Of a stretch of DNA of 64,000 bases, positions 1 through 8,791 are shown piece by piece. Made by a program: the position numbers and the translations under genes. Within the stretch, counting starts at the first letter, position 1. The number at the start of each line of letters is the position of its first letter. The notes under the pieces are model-generated. The model was not told the DNA's origin, did not search any database, and saw only the letters and a program-made list of their open reading frames with translations. This stretch comes from Clostridium thermosuccinogenes (GTDB taxonomy: Bacteria; Bacillota; Clostridia; Acetivibrionales; DSM-5807): contig NZ_CP021850.1 in the NCBI RefSeq assembly GCF_002896855.1, forward strand, positions 4,303,665 to 4,367,664. The letters run 5' to 3'.

Positions 1-687
1 AGAAAGGAAAAAGAAACAATACAAGGGCTCATTTCCGATATGTCTCATCAGATGAAAACACCTTTAGCCAATATCTCAATGTATTCAGATTTGTTGATCG
101 AAGGCAGTTTATCCTCAGAGGAGCAACAAGAATTTTTAACACGTGTAAAGTCGGAAACGGAAAAACTGCAATGGATGACCGATGGCCTGATTAAAATGTC
201 AAGGCTTGAGATAGGAGCTATCCAGCTTGCTCCTGTAAAAACCGGCATCCGGCAAACTATATATGAAAGCATAAGCAGTGTGGTTGCTATCGCCGCAAAG
301 AAAAACATAGACATAGTAGTATCTCCCTTTGACGATATAGAGCTTTACCATGATCGAAAATGGACCAGAGAAGCTCTCAACAACATTCTCGAAAACGCAA
401 TAAAATATTCGCCTGTTAACGGTTCTATCGAAATATCCGTTGAGCCATTATCCCTCTATACAAAAATTACAATAACCGACCACGGCATAGGCATCGACAA
501 AAGTGAGTTTAACCTGATATTCAAGCGCTTTTATAGAGGACAAAACACAAAAAACTATGAAGGTACAGGGCTCGGCCTGTACCTTGCGGCGATAATCATG
601 GAAAAGCAGGGTGGATATATCCTGGTGGATTCAAAGCCTTTCGAATATACTTCATTTTCCCTGTTCTTACAAAACTGTAAGAAGTAA
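1..687 (+). CDS. Sensor histidine kinase, C-terminal part (5' end outside window)
   Basis: The reading frame is open from base 1, so the gene starts upstream of the window; the ATG at 40 is internal. What is visible is the catalytic half of a membrane-bound two-component sensor kinase: an H-box with the phospho-acceptor His (SDMSHQMKTPLA), an N-box (NNILENAIKYS), G1 (DHGIGID), an F-box (FKRFYRG) and G2 (GTGLGL). It would phosphorylate a response regulator, probably encoded just upstream. It is followed 70 bp later by an ABC exporter pair, the usual arrangement of antimicrobial-peptide-sensing and detoxification modules. The end of the gene overlaps a TTACA-N4-TGTAA palindrome that looks like a regulator site for the transporter genes. 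The sensor domain is not visible, so the signal is unknown. Confidence 0.93.
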   Translation, partial: RKEKETIQGLISDMSHQMKTPLANISMYSDLLIEGSLSSEEQQEFLTRVKSETEKLQWMTDGLIKMSRLEIGAIQLAPVKTGIRQTIYESISSVVAIAAKKNIDIVVSPFDDIELYHDRKWTREALNNILENAIKYSPVNGSIEISVEPLSLYTKITITDHGIGIDKSEFNLIFKRFYRGQNTKNYEGTGLGLYLAAIIMEKQGGYILVDSKPFEYTSFSLFLQNCKK

Positions 688-729
688 TTCAAGTTTTGTA
701 AGAAGTATGTAAGAACTGTATTTTATAAT
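664..729 (+). promoter_or_regulatory. Bce-type response-regulator operator and -10 box before the ABC genes
   Basis: TTACA-N4-TGTAA lies at 667-680 inside a wider TTCTTACA/TGTAAGAA palindrome (664-683). Two further TGTAAGAA half-sites follow at 697 and 708, 11 bp (one helical turn) apart, and a TATAAT hexamer lies at 724-729. TNACA-N4-TGTAA is the published motif of BceR-like regulators of peptide-antibiotic transporters. That it controls 758-3957 is inference from position. Confidence 0.6.
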
Positions 730-757
730 TCATTTCAAACGAAAGGGGGATGAACAG

Positions 758-1441
758 TTGTCTATTTTATCAGCCAAAAGACTAAAAAAATATTACGGGA
801 AAGAACCCAACATTGTCCGTGCCCTGGACGGCGTGAACATATCTGTTGATGCAGGCGAGTTTGTTGCGGTTGTCGGCATGTCCGGTTCCGGCAAAAGCAC
901 CCTCTTGCATATGCTTGGCGGTCTTGATAAGCCGACTGAAGGAGAAGTGGTGGTTGACGGGCACGAGCTTAGCAAAATGTCGGACGAACAGCTTGCCGTA
1001 TTTCGCAGGCGCAATGTAGGCTTTGTGTTCCAAAACTATAATCTCGTTCCGATCTTAAGTGTTTATGAGAATATTGTGCTGCCTATTGAATTAGACGGCA
1101 ATAAGGTAGATAAAACATATATAGATGAAATCATTGACACGTTGGGACTTTCCGGAAAGCGCAATAGCTTGCCCAATATGCTTTCCGGTGGTCAACAACA
1201 GCGCGTGGCCATTGCCCGGGCGCTTGCCACGAAACCGTCCATTTTACTTGCAGACGAGCCTACAGGTAATTTGGACAGCAAAACCAGCCAGGATGTTTTA
1301 GGCGTTCTGAAAATGACCTCTACGAAATTTCATCAAACCATGATTATGATTACCCATAACGAACATATTGCTCAACTCGCAGATCGGATCATCCATATAT
1401 CCGATGGAAAAATCATCCGGGAGGGACGTGGCAAAAAATGA
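758..1441 (+). CDS. ABC transporter ATP-binding protein (MacB/BceA type)
   Basis: This is the 227-residue ATPase of an exporter-type ABC system. It carries Walker A (GMSGSGKST, about residue 40), the Q-loop region (FVFQNYNLVP), the signature LSGGQQQRVAIARAL, Walker B (ILLADEPTGNLDS) and the switch His (MITHNE). The family powers FtsX-fold permeases that remove or sense peptide antibiotics or move lipoproteins. The start is TTG at 758, eight bases after GAAAGGGGG; the nearby ATG at 750 is in another frame. Its stop overlaps the permease start (ATGA), so the two are translationally coupled. A kinase upstream and a Bce-like operator suggest induction by a peptide, which is inference. Confidence 0.95.
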   Translation: MSILSAKRLKKYYGKEPNIVRALDGVNISVDAGEFVAVVGMSGSGKSTLLHMLGGLDKPTEGEVVVDGHELSKMSDEQLAVFRRRNVGFVFQNYNLVPILSVYENIVLPIELDGNKVDKTYIDEIIDTLGLSGKRNSLPNMLSGGQQQRVAIARALATKPSILLADEPTGNLDSKTSQDVLGVLKMTSTKFHQTMIMITHNEHIAQLADRIIHISDGKIIREGRGKK

Positions 1442-3957
1442 AAAACAACAACGGAGCTGTAATAAGGAGGCTCACAAATAGAAGCCTTAAGGCCAATAAA
1501 AAAAGAAACCTCTTTATCATCATGGCGATTACGCTCACAACCTTTCTCCTGGGTTCAGTTTTCAGCATTGGCATGAGCCTTTTGGAGTCCAAGAAGATGG
1601 AGGAAATACGATTCCTTGGCACCGTGGCACATGCCGCAGTCGGCCACCCCACCGCTTCACAATTGGAACAGCTTAAAAGACTGGATTATGTTAAAGTTGT
1701 CGGCACAGGCAACAATGTTGGTTATGTAAAAAATACAGAAGGAATGGGGAGAATAAGTTTAACCTTACACTACTTTGATAAAACAGAGTGGGAAAAATTA
1801 CGTTCTCCCGCTTATACCGATATTGTGGGCAGCTACCCTCAAAAAGAAAATGAAATCATGGTATCAGTTGGGGTTCTGGAGAAAATTGGCATAACCAATC
1901 CGTCCATTGGCATGGAGATACCTATTGCCTACTATACGGACAGCAAGGACAGTGATGCGCTGATCAGCGAGAATTTTCGCCTGTCCGGATGGTTTACAAG
2001 TTATGCTCTTATACAGTCAATGAATAGGGCAGACATCATCCTGGTTTCGGAAGAACTGTCAAAAAAACATGGAAAAACGATAGAAACAGACGGAACAGCT
2101 ACTCTGATGTTTGATGATGCCTCTCGGGTTTTGGAATACTGTGAAAAACTTAAAGTTGATTTGAATTTGACTGAGAATCAACCGGTCGTTCCGGCGCAAG
2201 CATATCAAACCGGTAAAGAGGCAACAATAGCCAGTCTGATTGCATTATCGGCGGTGATTGCTTTTTTGATTTTTACAGGCTATCTTTTGATATACAATGT
2301 CATGTATATTTCTGTTTCTCAGGATGTGCGTTTCTATGGACTTCTTAAAACACTGGGAACAACACCAAAACAAATTAAGCGTATTGTTGTTGGGCAGATC
2401 CTGCGTCTTTGCATGATTGGCATACCCATTGGAGCTTTGCTTGCTCTACTGATTTCTTTGGTTGCCGTTCCAGTAGCAATATCAATGTTGGGAGCTACCT
2501 CCACGGGTGTGGTTGTATCCTTTTCTCCTCTTATCTACCTTGGCGCAGCATTTTTTGCCTTGCTTACAGCCCTTTTAGGCGCATTCAAGCCGGCAAGGAA
2601 AGCAGCAGTTATTTCACCTATAGAGGCACAGAAATTTACGGGTATAGACTATGTCAGTAACCATGTATATAAGCCAACCCGTGGAAAGCTTTATAAAATG
2701 GCTTTACGTAACATTTTCCGGGAAAAAAAGCGTGCGGTAGTTGTATTGCTCAGCCTATCTCTGGGTATGACAACTTTTATAGCCATAACAACGTTGGTTT
2801 CCGGCATGAATATAAACCATTATATTGAAGCCATGTACGAAAGCGACTTTGCACTGAAAAATTTTGCATTACCCGACGCAAAAGGCCTAAAGCAAAAATT
2901 TGATGATGCTTTTATGAAAAGTCTGGAATCCCTGCCCGGGTTTGAAAAGTTAAACATAACGACGCTGGAATGGGTACGCCTTGAATATACACCAGACATG
3001 TTCGGTGAATATATAGCAGCCTATGCAAGTATTCAAAACGGTATTGGAAATTTGAATGAAGAACAGATTCGGGAAAACTTTCGAGGGTTCATTGCCGGTA
3101 TTGATGGTGAAGTGCTCACAAAGCTGAATGAGACGCTGGACAAACCTATTGACATTGATGCTTTTGACCGGGGAGAGCTTGCATTGATTGCGACTGACAA
3201 TCCGGAGCTGTTCTCAAATGTTCGTGAGTTGACCATTTCACCCCTTAAAAAGAGTGAATCAGGATTAGAAAAAACCTCCGGCGGAGAAAGTATAAAAATT
3301 CCTCTGGGTGGTTTCGTTCCCTATTCTTTTAAAAACATCGGTTCAGGTTTTGCTCCCACCGTGTTTATCTCAAATACCTTAATGGCCAAAATATACCAGG
3401 AACCGGTTATATCGGAAATAAATCTTGATGTTTCAAAAGAATATGAGCAACCAGCTCTTAATTTGTTAAAGCAATTTACCAATGACGATAACGAAATATA
3501 CCTGACATCAAAGCTGGAAGCCATGAGGGAATTGAGCAGCGCCAAAATGGTACTGTTTGTCCTCGGTGTAAGTTTAGCTCTCATCATTGCTTTGATAGGT
3601 GTACTCAACTTTGTAAATGTAATGTCCGTTGGAATTATGGTTCGAAGACATGAATTAGCTATACTTGAATCCATAGGCATGAGCCGCCGTCAGGTTAGGA
3701 AGCTGTTAGTGCGCGAAGGGCTTGGGTATGCTGTAATAACGCTGCTTCTGGTCTTTACAATTGGAAATGCTGTTACTCTCGGTATTTTCACTTTATTCCG
3801 GCAGCAGGCCACCTATGCGGCATATAGCTATCCTTTTTTCCCGGTGATATTAGTAAGCATTATAATTATAGCAATCTGTGTGATAACACCTGAGGTTGCT
3901 TATCATTCCATTTATAAGAAATCTACCATTATAGAGCGGCTAAGGGAAACAGAATGA
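1438..3957 (+). CDS. ABC transporter permease with two FtsX domains
   Basis: An 839-residue membrane protein with an N-terminal transmembrane helix, an extracellular segment, a three-helix FtsX block near residues 270-400 ending in the PARKAAVISPIEAQK-type coupling segment, a second helix near 440, a large extracellular domain (about 460-690) and a second FtsX block at the C-terminus (VRRHELAILESIGMSRRQ). It pairs with the ATPase whose gene it overlaps by four bases. This is the layout of SalY/YtrF/Bce-like exporters, longer than the usual Bce permease of about 640 residues. Substrate is unknown; antimicrobial peptide or lantibiotic resistance is the likeliest role from context. Confidence 0.9.
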   Translation: MKNNNGAVIRRLTNRSLKANKKRNLFIIMAITLTTFLLGSVFSIGMSLLESKKMEEIRFLGTVAHAAVGHPTASQLEQLKRLDYVKVVGTGNNVGYVKNTEGMGRISLTLHYFDKTEWEKLRSPAYTDIVGSYPQKENEIMVSVGVLEKIGITNPSIGMEIPIAYYTDSKDSDALISENFRLSGWFTSYALIQSMNRADIILVSEELSKKHGKTIETDGTATLMFDDASRVLEYCEKLKVDLNLTENQPVVPAQAYQTGKEATIASLIALSAVIAFLIFTGYLLIYNVMYISVSQDVRFYGLLKTLGTTPKQIKRIVVGQILRLCMIGIPIGALLALLISLVAVPVAISMLGATSTGVVVSFSPLIYLGAAFFALLTALLGAFKPARKAAVISPIEAQKFTGIDYVSNHVYKPTRGKLYKMALRNIFREKKRAVVVLLSLSLGMTTFIAITTLVSGMNINHYIEAMYESDFALKNFALPDAKGLKQKFDDAFMKSLESLPGFEKLNITTLEWVRLEYTPDMFGEYIAAYASIQNGIGNLNEEQIRENFRGFIAGIDGEVLTKLNETLDKPIDIDAFDRGELALIATDNPELFSNVRELTISPLKKSESGLEKTSGGESIKIPLGGFVPYSFKNIGSGFAPTVFISNTLMAKIYQEPVISEINLDVSKEYEQPALNLLKQFTNDDNEIYLTSKLEAMRELSSAKMVLFVLGVSLALIIALIGVLNFVNVMSVGIMVRRHELAILESIGMSRRQVRKLLVREGLGYAVITLLLVFTIGNAVTLGIFTLFRQQATYAAYSYPFFPVILVSIIIIAICVITPEVAYHSIYKKSTIIERLRETE

Positions 3958-3998
3958 AGGATCCAATGGGTAATAAAACAGAAAATCTATCGGGCAGG

Positions 3999-4023
3999 AG
4001 GCTACCCATTAATTGGGTAGCCT
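3999..4023 (+). terminator. Hairpin after the ABC permease
   Basis: A perfect 10-bp stem (AGGCTACCCA at 3999-4008, TGGGTAGCCT at 4014-4023) with a 5-base loop lies 41 bp after the permease stop. There is no T-run, so it may be a weak terminator or an RNA-stabilising hairpin. The rest of the gap to 4267 shows nothing recognisable. Confidence 0.45.
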
Positions 4024-4267
4024 ACCTCCCACAGCACGGTATGTACTGTTCGGCATACGGCACTTCCAAAGTTCAAACTTTATTTGCAGAATAATATTGG
4101 TACAGGAACATGCAAGGAGTTACCGAAAGTCCCAAGGTTCACACTTATTTTGCAACACTTACTTTGTATAACAACTCTCGTCAAAACTGAAATATCCAGC
4201 ACACTTGAAGCCCCCATCGATGTAGCCGCTGCATAATAAGCATATATAGTTCCTATATGCTCTAAGG

Positions 4268-5437
4268 CTATTCACCATCTCTTAAATACTTTTCTCCAAA
4301 AAGCTTTAAAATCGTAGGTCTAATGCTGAATTCTTCTACTATTTTTTTCAGATGCATATTATTTTCTAGTGATACTTGTTTACCTTTATATTTCGCACGG
4401 ATCATAGCATTCTTTGGCGTATTTTCAAAATCAACAAACTCAACAACATCCACCTCATACCCATGATCCTGAAGAACTTCACAACGGATAGCATCGGTAA
4501 GAATAGCGGAGAATCGTTCTTTATATAAACCATGCCGCAGTATTATTGAAAATTCGTTCTTGTTCGATATTTGCTGGTTTACTTCATGCTGGCAGCATGG
4601 GACTGAAAATATATGCTTTATTCTATTTTTTATAGCAAAAAACAAAGCATAATCCGTGGCAGTATCGCATGCATGTAGAGTAATAATCATATCTACATGT
4701 TCCTGGCATGTTTCAATTTTTGAAATGTCTCCGGTTATAAAACGAATATTTTTATAATTATATTTTTCTGCGATAGCATTGCAGTGTTTAACAACATCAT
4801 CCTTCAAATCGAACCCCATGATTTTAACATTGATTTTCTTTACAAATGCAAAATAGTAATAGATGATAAAGGTCAAATAGGACTTCCCGCATCCAAAATC
4901 AATAATCGTTAACTCGTCCTTGTCATAACTCTTAAATTCATCGGCGATTATCTCGACAAACCGGTTAATCTGCTTGTATTTATCGTATTTCGATTTTTTA
5001 ACATTAAAATTGCTGTCAAATACCCCTAAATCAACTAAAGGTAGAATCGGCATGCCCTCTTCCAAAATATATTTTTTGGGAACATCATGGGAGAGGATAG
5101 TGTTGTTTTTCACTGCCGTTTTATGCTCATTTCTGAACAATTTCTTTTTCTTAGACACACGATAAGAGATTGTTTTTCCCTTTAATATGATGTTAATATC
5201 GCAAAACTCATATTTTTCCAACAACGATAAAACATCGCTCTCCAAGTCATGATATTCAATGTTGGAGTGGAAGGCCTGATTATTAATAATTTTCTCAATT
5301 TGCCATTTTCTGTTGTTTTTCAATAGCATAGGTCTAACCGTTGCTTTTTGAATTTCCTGCTTTGATTTACTTAATACTATTTTATTAATGTCATCTTTAT
5401 TAAGACTGGATAACTCCTGTATTATCTCGCTATACAT
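4268..5437 (-). CDS. SAM-dependent methyltransferase, Methyltransf_32-like
   Basis: A 389-residue protein with a C-terminal Rossmann methyltransferase domain: the SAM-binding motif I IIDFGCGKSYLTFI near residue 175, an acidic motif II (MGFDLKD), and the motif VPCCQHEVNQQ near 280 that marks the PF13679-type family. The N-terminal 150 residues have no domain I recognise. Family members are thought to methylate RNA or protein, but the substrate here is unknown. It stands alone between the exporter genes and rnf and reads on the minus strand. Base use is more AT-rich than in the neighbouring rnf genes, so it could be acquired; this is an impression, not a calculation. Confidence 0.8.
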   Translation of the reverse strand: MYSEIIQELSSLNKDDINKIVLSKSKQEIQKATVRPMLLKNNRKWQIEKIINNQAFHSNIEYHDLESDVLSLLEKYEFCDINIILKGKTISYRVSKKKKLFRNEHKTAVKNNTILSHDVPKKYILEEGMPILPLVDLGVFDSNFNVKKSKYDKYKQINRFVEIIADEFKSYDKDELTIIDFGCGKSYLTFIIYYYFAFVKKINVKIMGFDLKDDVVKHCNAIAEKYNYKNIRFITGDISKIETCQEHVDMIITLHACDTATDYALFFAIKNRIKHIFSVPCCQHEVNQQISNKNEFSIILRHGLYKERFSAILTDAIRCEVLQDHGYEVDVVEFVDFENTPKNAMIRAKYKGKQVSLENNMHLKKIVEEFSIRPTILKLFGEKYLRDGE

Positions 5438-6005
5438 AATACTATCCTTTCGTATTTTTATAGATAAAAAAGATGCACAATGTTATATCGTCCAATTTTT
5501 CATTTCTGCAAATAGACTTAGCAATTCTTTGTTCTTAAAAGCTTTCGTTTCTCTTTATTATTAGTGTTAACACGGAAATAAAAATGCTATTTTCACTATT
5601 GGTTGCGCCCTGCAAGCGTGAGTAATTGCGCAGTTAAATGCAAATGTTTATGCAGCCATTCTAATTTGGCAATAACAGCAACGACAGTTACCCCACTTAC
5701 TGTACAAGTATACGCAAACTTAGCAATAGAAATCAAGTATTGCTTGCAGAAATATCCTATGGTATCTACCGCATTCTGAAGTTTTTAAGATTTCTTGTTT
5801 GAGACTCCGAAAAGCTCCGGACTTGGCATCATGATATTTTAGTCCCGAGATTTATGCAAACCTGTATCCGTGGGCAATGGGAGGTTATTGCTATCCATAA
5901 CCCAATGGAGTATACTGGCACAAAAAAGGAAAAGACCTCCTGTTAGGGAGACCTCATATTTTATCCAAAAATTGCATGCTTTGGATTATCGAGCACTAAA
6001 TCTGA
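5438..6005. other. Gene-free stretch
   Basis: No gene, RNA or repeat can be supported. On the minus strand about 50 codons ending near 5610 stay open without a start codon. They look weakly protein-like but match nothing I recognise, so this could be an old gene remnant. Confidence 0.3.
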
Positions 6006-6056
6006 AATAAAAAAGGCAGCTGCCGCAAAATATTTATTTTATTTTGAGACAGCCCC
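6006..6056 (-). terminator. Terminator of the rnf operon
   Basis: Read on the minus strand, an imperfect stem of about 18 bp (GGGGCTGTCTCAAAATA against TATTTTGCGGCAGCTGCC) with a 7-base loop is followed by a TTTTTTATTT run. It lies 50 bp after the rnfB stop and is a standard intrinsic terminator. Confidence 0.8.
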
Positions 6057-6104
6057 ATATCCGAAATCGAAACTTATGATAAAAACAACCACAAGGATTA
6101 ACCC

Positions 6105-6926
6105 TTAAGCGCTGGCATCCGATTCAATAACACATACATACCGGTTGATGCTTCCGCTGGGGCATACCTTGATGCATTCACCGCAGTTATCACACAACTC
6201 CGGATTGATTTTGGCCAATGCTCCATCCATCGCTATTGCATTTCGCGGGCATGCCTTAACGCATTTTGTGCATCCTATGCAGCCCACATCACAGTTCTTT
6301 CTTGTTACGGCACCCTTGTCATAACTTCTGCACCTCACGGTATACTGGGAGTGCAGAGGCACAATCTCGATTATATGCTTGGGACACGCCGCAACGCATT
6401 TTGTGCAGGCTGTGCACTTGGATTCATCCACTATCGCTACACCGTTCTCTATGCTTATGGCCCCAAAAGCGCAAGCTTTGACACAGGTACCCATCCCCAC
6501 ACAACCGTAGGAGCACGAAGAAGGACCACCAAACAAGCTGGCAGCGGCAGCGCAGTCGTCAATTCCCGAATAGGAGAACTTAGTCCTGCATTTGTCATAA
6601 GTTCCGGCACACATCACTCTTGCCACCCTGGGTTCCACTTTATCAGCCTTCACTCCCAGTATTTCACCTATTTTCTTTGCCACTTCGTCGCCCCCTACAG
6701 GACAGCCGTTAACCTTGCACCTGCCTTCAACAACCCCTTCCGCAAAACCGTCGCACCCGGTTTGACCGCATGCCCCGCAGTTTGCGCCGGGAAGAACCTC
6801 TCTTACCTGTGCAATCCTGTCGTCCACCTTTACTTCAAATTTCTTAGAGGCATATGCCAGTCCCAGTCCAAACACCAGACCCATTCCACTGACGATGGAA
6901 GCAGGTATTATTATATCCAATAGCAT
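6105..6926 (-). CDS. rnfB: Electron transport complex subunit RnfB
   Basis: A 273-residue iron-sulfur subunit of the Rnf complex, which moves electrons from reduced ferredoxin to NAD+ while pumping Na+ or H+. It has one N-terminal membrane helix, the NCGACGQTGCDGFAEG four-Cys motif, then a series of ferredoxin-like CxxCxxC...CP motifs (CTACTKCVAACP, CIGCTKCVKACP, CDNCGECIKVCP). It is the likely entry point for ferredoxin electrons. It is the last gene of rnfCDGEAB, 28 bp after rnfA, with AGGAGG before its ATG. Length and motif order are normal for clostridial RnfB. Confidence 0.97.
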   Translation of the reverse strand: MLLDIIIPASIVSGMGLVFGLGLAYASKKFEVKVDDRIAQVREVLPGANCGACGQTGCDGFAEGVVEGRCKVNGCPVGGDEVAKKIGEILGVKADKVEPRVARVMCAGTYDKCRTKFSYSGIDDCAAAASLFGGPSSCSYGCVGMGTCVKACAFGAISIENGVAIVDESKCTACTKCVAACPKHIIEIVPLHSQYTVRCRSYDKGAVTRKNCDVGCIGCTKCVKACPRNAIAMDGALAKINPELCDNCGECIKVCPSGSINRYVCVIESDASA

Positions 6927-6954
6927 TTAAATAACCTCCTAATATCAATTGACA

Positions 6955-7533
6955 TCATGAAAACAGGCCTTGGAAGCCGAAAAAGGCCACTGAAACCAGC
7001 GCAGCCGCTATGAGGGTAATCGGCAAGCCTTTCAGCGATTCCGGTATGTCATTATACTCTATCCTCTCCCTTACACCTGAAAATATCACAAGGGCAAGGG
7101 TGAAGCCCAGGCCGGCTCCAAAGCTGTATACAACTGAGTTCAAAAGGCTGTACTCTCTCTCCATGTTCAGCAGGGCAACCCCAAGCACAGCGCAGTTAGT
7201 CGTGATCAGAGGCAAATATATGCCCAAAGCCTTATAAAGCGGAGGCATGAGCTTTTTCATTACTGTCTCAACCAACTGTACCAGTGCGGCAATCACCAGA
7301 ATGAAGGCAATAGTCTGCAGGTACTCCAGTTTATAGGGTGCCAGCAGATACTCGTTAACAAGCCAGGTGGCTGCCGACGCTATGGTCATTACAAAAATTA
7401 CGGCAACGCTCATTCCGATGGCCGTGGAAAGCTTCTTTGAAACCCCGAGGAACGGACAAATTCCTAAGAATTTTACCAGTACGAAGTTTTCAACCAGTAT
7501 TGCACTGATTATAAGGATGATCATTTCCTTCAT
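6955..7533 (-). CDS. rnfA: Electron transport complex subunit RnfA
   Basis: A 192-residue, six-helix membrane subunit of Rnf, homologous to RnfE and NqrE. The conserved opening FVENFVLVKFLGICPFLGV places a membrane-embedded Cys of the type that binds an intramembrane iron-sulfur centre with its RnfE partner. The gene starts at the rnfE stop (TAATG overlap), so translation is coupled. Length is typical of the family. Confidence 0.97.
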   Translation of the reverse strand: MKEMIILIISAILVENFVLVKFLGICPFLGVSKKLSTAIGMSVAVIFVMTIASAATWLVNEYLLAPYKLEYLQTIAFILVIAALVQLVETVMKKLMPPLYKALGIYLPLITTNCAVLGVALLNMEREYSLLNSVVYSFGAGLGFTLALVIFSGVRERIEYNDIPESLKGLPITLIAAALVSVAFFGFQGLFS

Positions 7534-8198
7534 TATGCCCCTACCTCCTTACTGCCTGCACAGGCACCGCTCTTGCGGAGCTCACAGGACTGACATCCGG
7601 TCTTTGTCGTTTTCTTGCCGGATAATTTATTCAAAAGTCCCATGGTGATACCAAAGGCGAGAAAACCACCGGGAGGAAGTATCATGATGATGGCGGGATC
7701 AAACAATTTGGCGGTAACTGTAATGCCAAATATCGTACCGTTTCCAAGCAATTCCCTGATAGACCCGATAGCCATAAGAGCCAGCGTAAAACCAAAGCCC
7801 ATGCCCATACCGTCAAGAACCGAAAGCCCCACGTTGTTTTTGCTGGCAAACATCTCGGCCCTGGCCAGGATGATGCAGTTTACGACAATAAGCGGGATGT
7901 ATATCCCCAGGGCCTGGTCCAAATCCGGGAGATACGCCTTGAGCAGGAACTGGACGATGGTAACAAAGCCTGCAATTATGGTTATGAATGCCGGAATCCT
8001 AACTTTGTCCGGTATGACCTTTCTTGTAAGGGAAATAACTGCATTAGAGCCTATCAGAACAGCTGTAGTGGCCAGCCCCATGCCTATGCCGTTAATAGCG
8101 GAAGTAGTTACGGCCAGAGTAGGGCAGGTACCCAGAACGAGCCTGAAAGTAGGATTTTCCTTTAATAGTCCATTGGTAAAGGTTTTAAAAGCACTCAT
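7533..8198 (-). CDS. rnfE: Electron transport complex subunit RnfE
   Basis: A 221-residue membrane subunit, homologous to RnfA. The N-terminal motif NPTFRLVLGTCPTLAVT carries the membrane Cys expected for the RnfA/RnfE shared iron-sulfur site, and about six hydrophobic helices follow. The cytoplasmic tail is Cys-rich (CQSCELRKSGAC), as seen in several clostridial RnfE proteins. It overlaps rnfG by four bases (ATGA) and has a strong GGAGGGGG ribosome site. Confidence 0.96.
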   Translation of the reverse strand: MSAFKTFTNGLLKENPTFRLVLGTCPTLAVTTSAINGIGMGLATTAVLIGSNAVISLTRKVIPDKVRIPAFITIIAGFVTIVQFLLKAYLPDLDQALGIYIPLIVVNCIILARAEMFASKNNVGLSVLDGMGMGFGFTLALMAIGSIRELLGNGTIFGITVTAKLFDPAIIMILPPGGFLAFGITMGLLNKLSGKKTTKTGCQSCELRKSGACAGSKEVGA

Positions 8199-8791
8199 TT
8201 TTCTACCCCCTCCTTTTCCATCAATTCCGCTGCCACGTCTATTGCTGCCTGAACTGCTTCGGTCACGGCTTTCGTAGTGATGGTTGCGCCGCTGATGGCC
8301 TGTATTTCTTCAGGCTTTGATTTTTTGCCTTTAACTATGGACAGCTTTTCACCGGACGTCAAACCTAAGAACTGTGAGATGAAAGGTTCTTCCTTGGCTT
8401 TTGCTCCCAGACCCGGAGTCTCTCTATTATCTCCGATTTTAACCCCGGATACCTTTCCTTCCTTATCTACGCCTATGGTCAGAGTCATTTCACCGCCATA
8501 GCCTTTGGTAACCAAAGTAAAAACATAACCTACAAAATCTTCGTTTTTAAGTCCGCGGTAAGCTTCCTTCACCTTGTCTTTCGCCGCTTCTCCCCCTATA
8601 AGGGACTCCAAATCTTCTATCTTCTCAAAAGCTGTTGCTTCGGAAAGCACTGCTCTTCTGGCATTCTCCCTATCCAGCTTTGCTCTCTCCTCGATCACAT
8701 CCTTTGTGACCGCATAGGTAAAAGCAAGAGCTGTAGAGACTGCAAGGCATATAATAAATAATACAACCGATGGTTTTAATATGTCACGCAA
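8195..8791 (-). CDS. rnfG: Electron transport complex subunit RnfG (covalent FMN)
   Basis: The FMN-binding subunit of Rnf: one N-terminal membrane helix and an extracytoplasmic FMN-binding domain. The SGATITT motif near the C-terminus has the Thr to which FMN is attached by a phosphoester bond in this family. I choose the TTG at 8791, nine bases after GGAGGTG and overlapping the rnfD stop, which gives 198 residues; a TTG at 8809 would place the ribosome site inside the gene. Fourth gene from the 3' end of rnfCDGEAB. Confidence 0.94.
   Translation of the reverse strand: MRDILKPSVVLFIICLAVSTALAFTYAVTKDVIEERAKLDRENARRAVLSEATAFEKIEDLESLIGGEAAKDKVKEAYRGLKNEDFVGYVFTLVTKGYGGEMTLTIGVDKEGKVSGVKIGDNRETPGLGAKAKEEPFISQFLGLTSGEKLSIVKGKKSKPEEIQAISGATITTKAVTEAVQAAIDVAAELMEKEGVEK

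Noticed and set aside
6351-6923. A 190-codon plus-strand open frame opposite rnfB
   Set aside because: It is the shadow of rnfB: no ribosome site and Cys/His-rich nonsense caused by the opposite-strand Cys codons.
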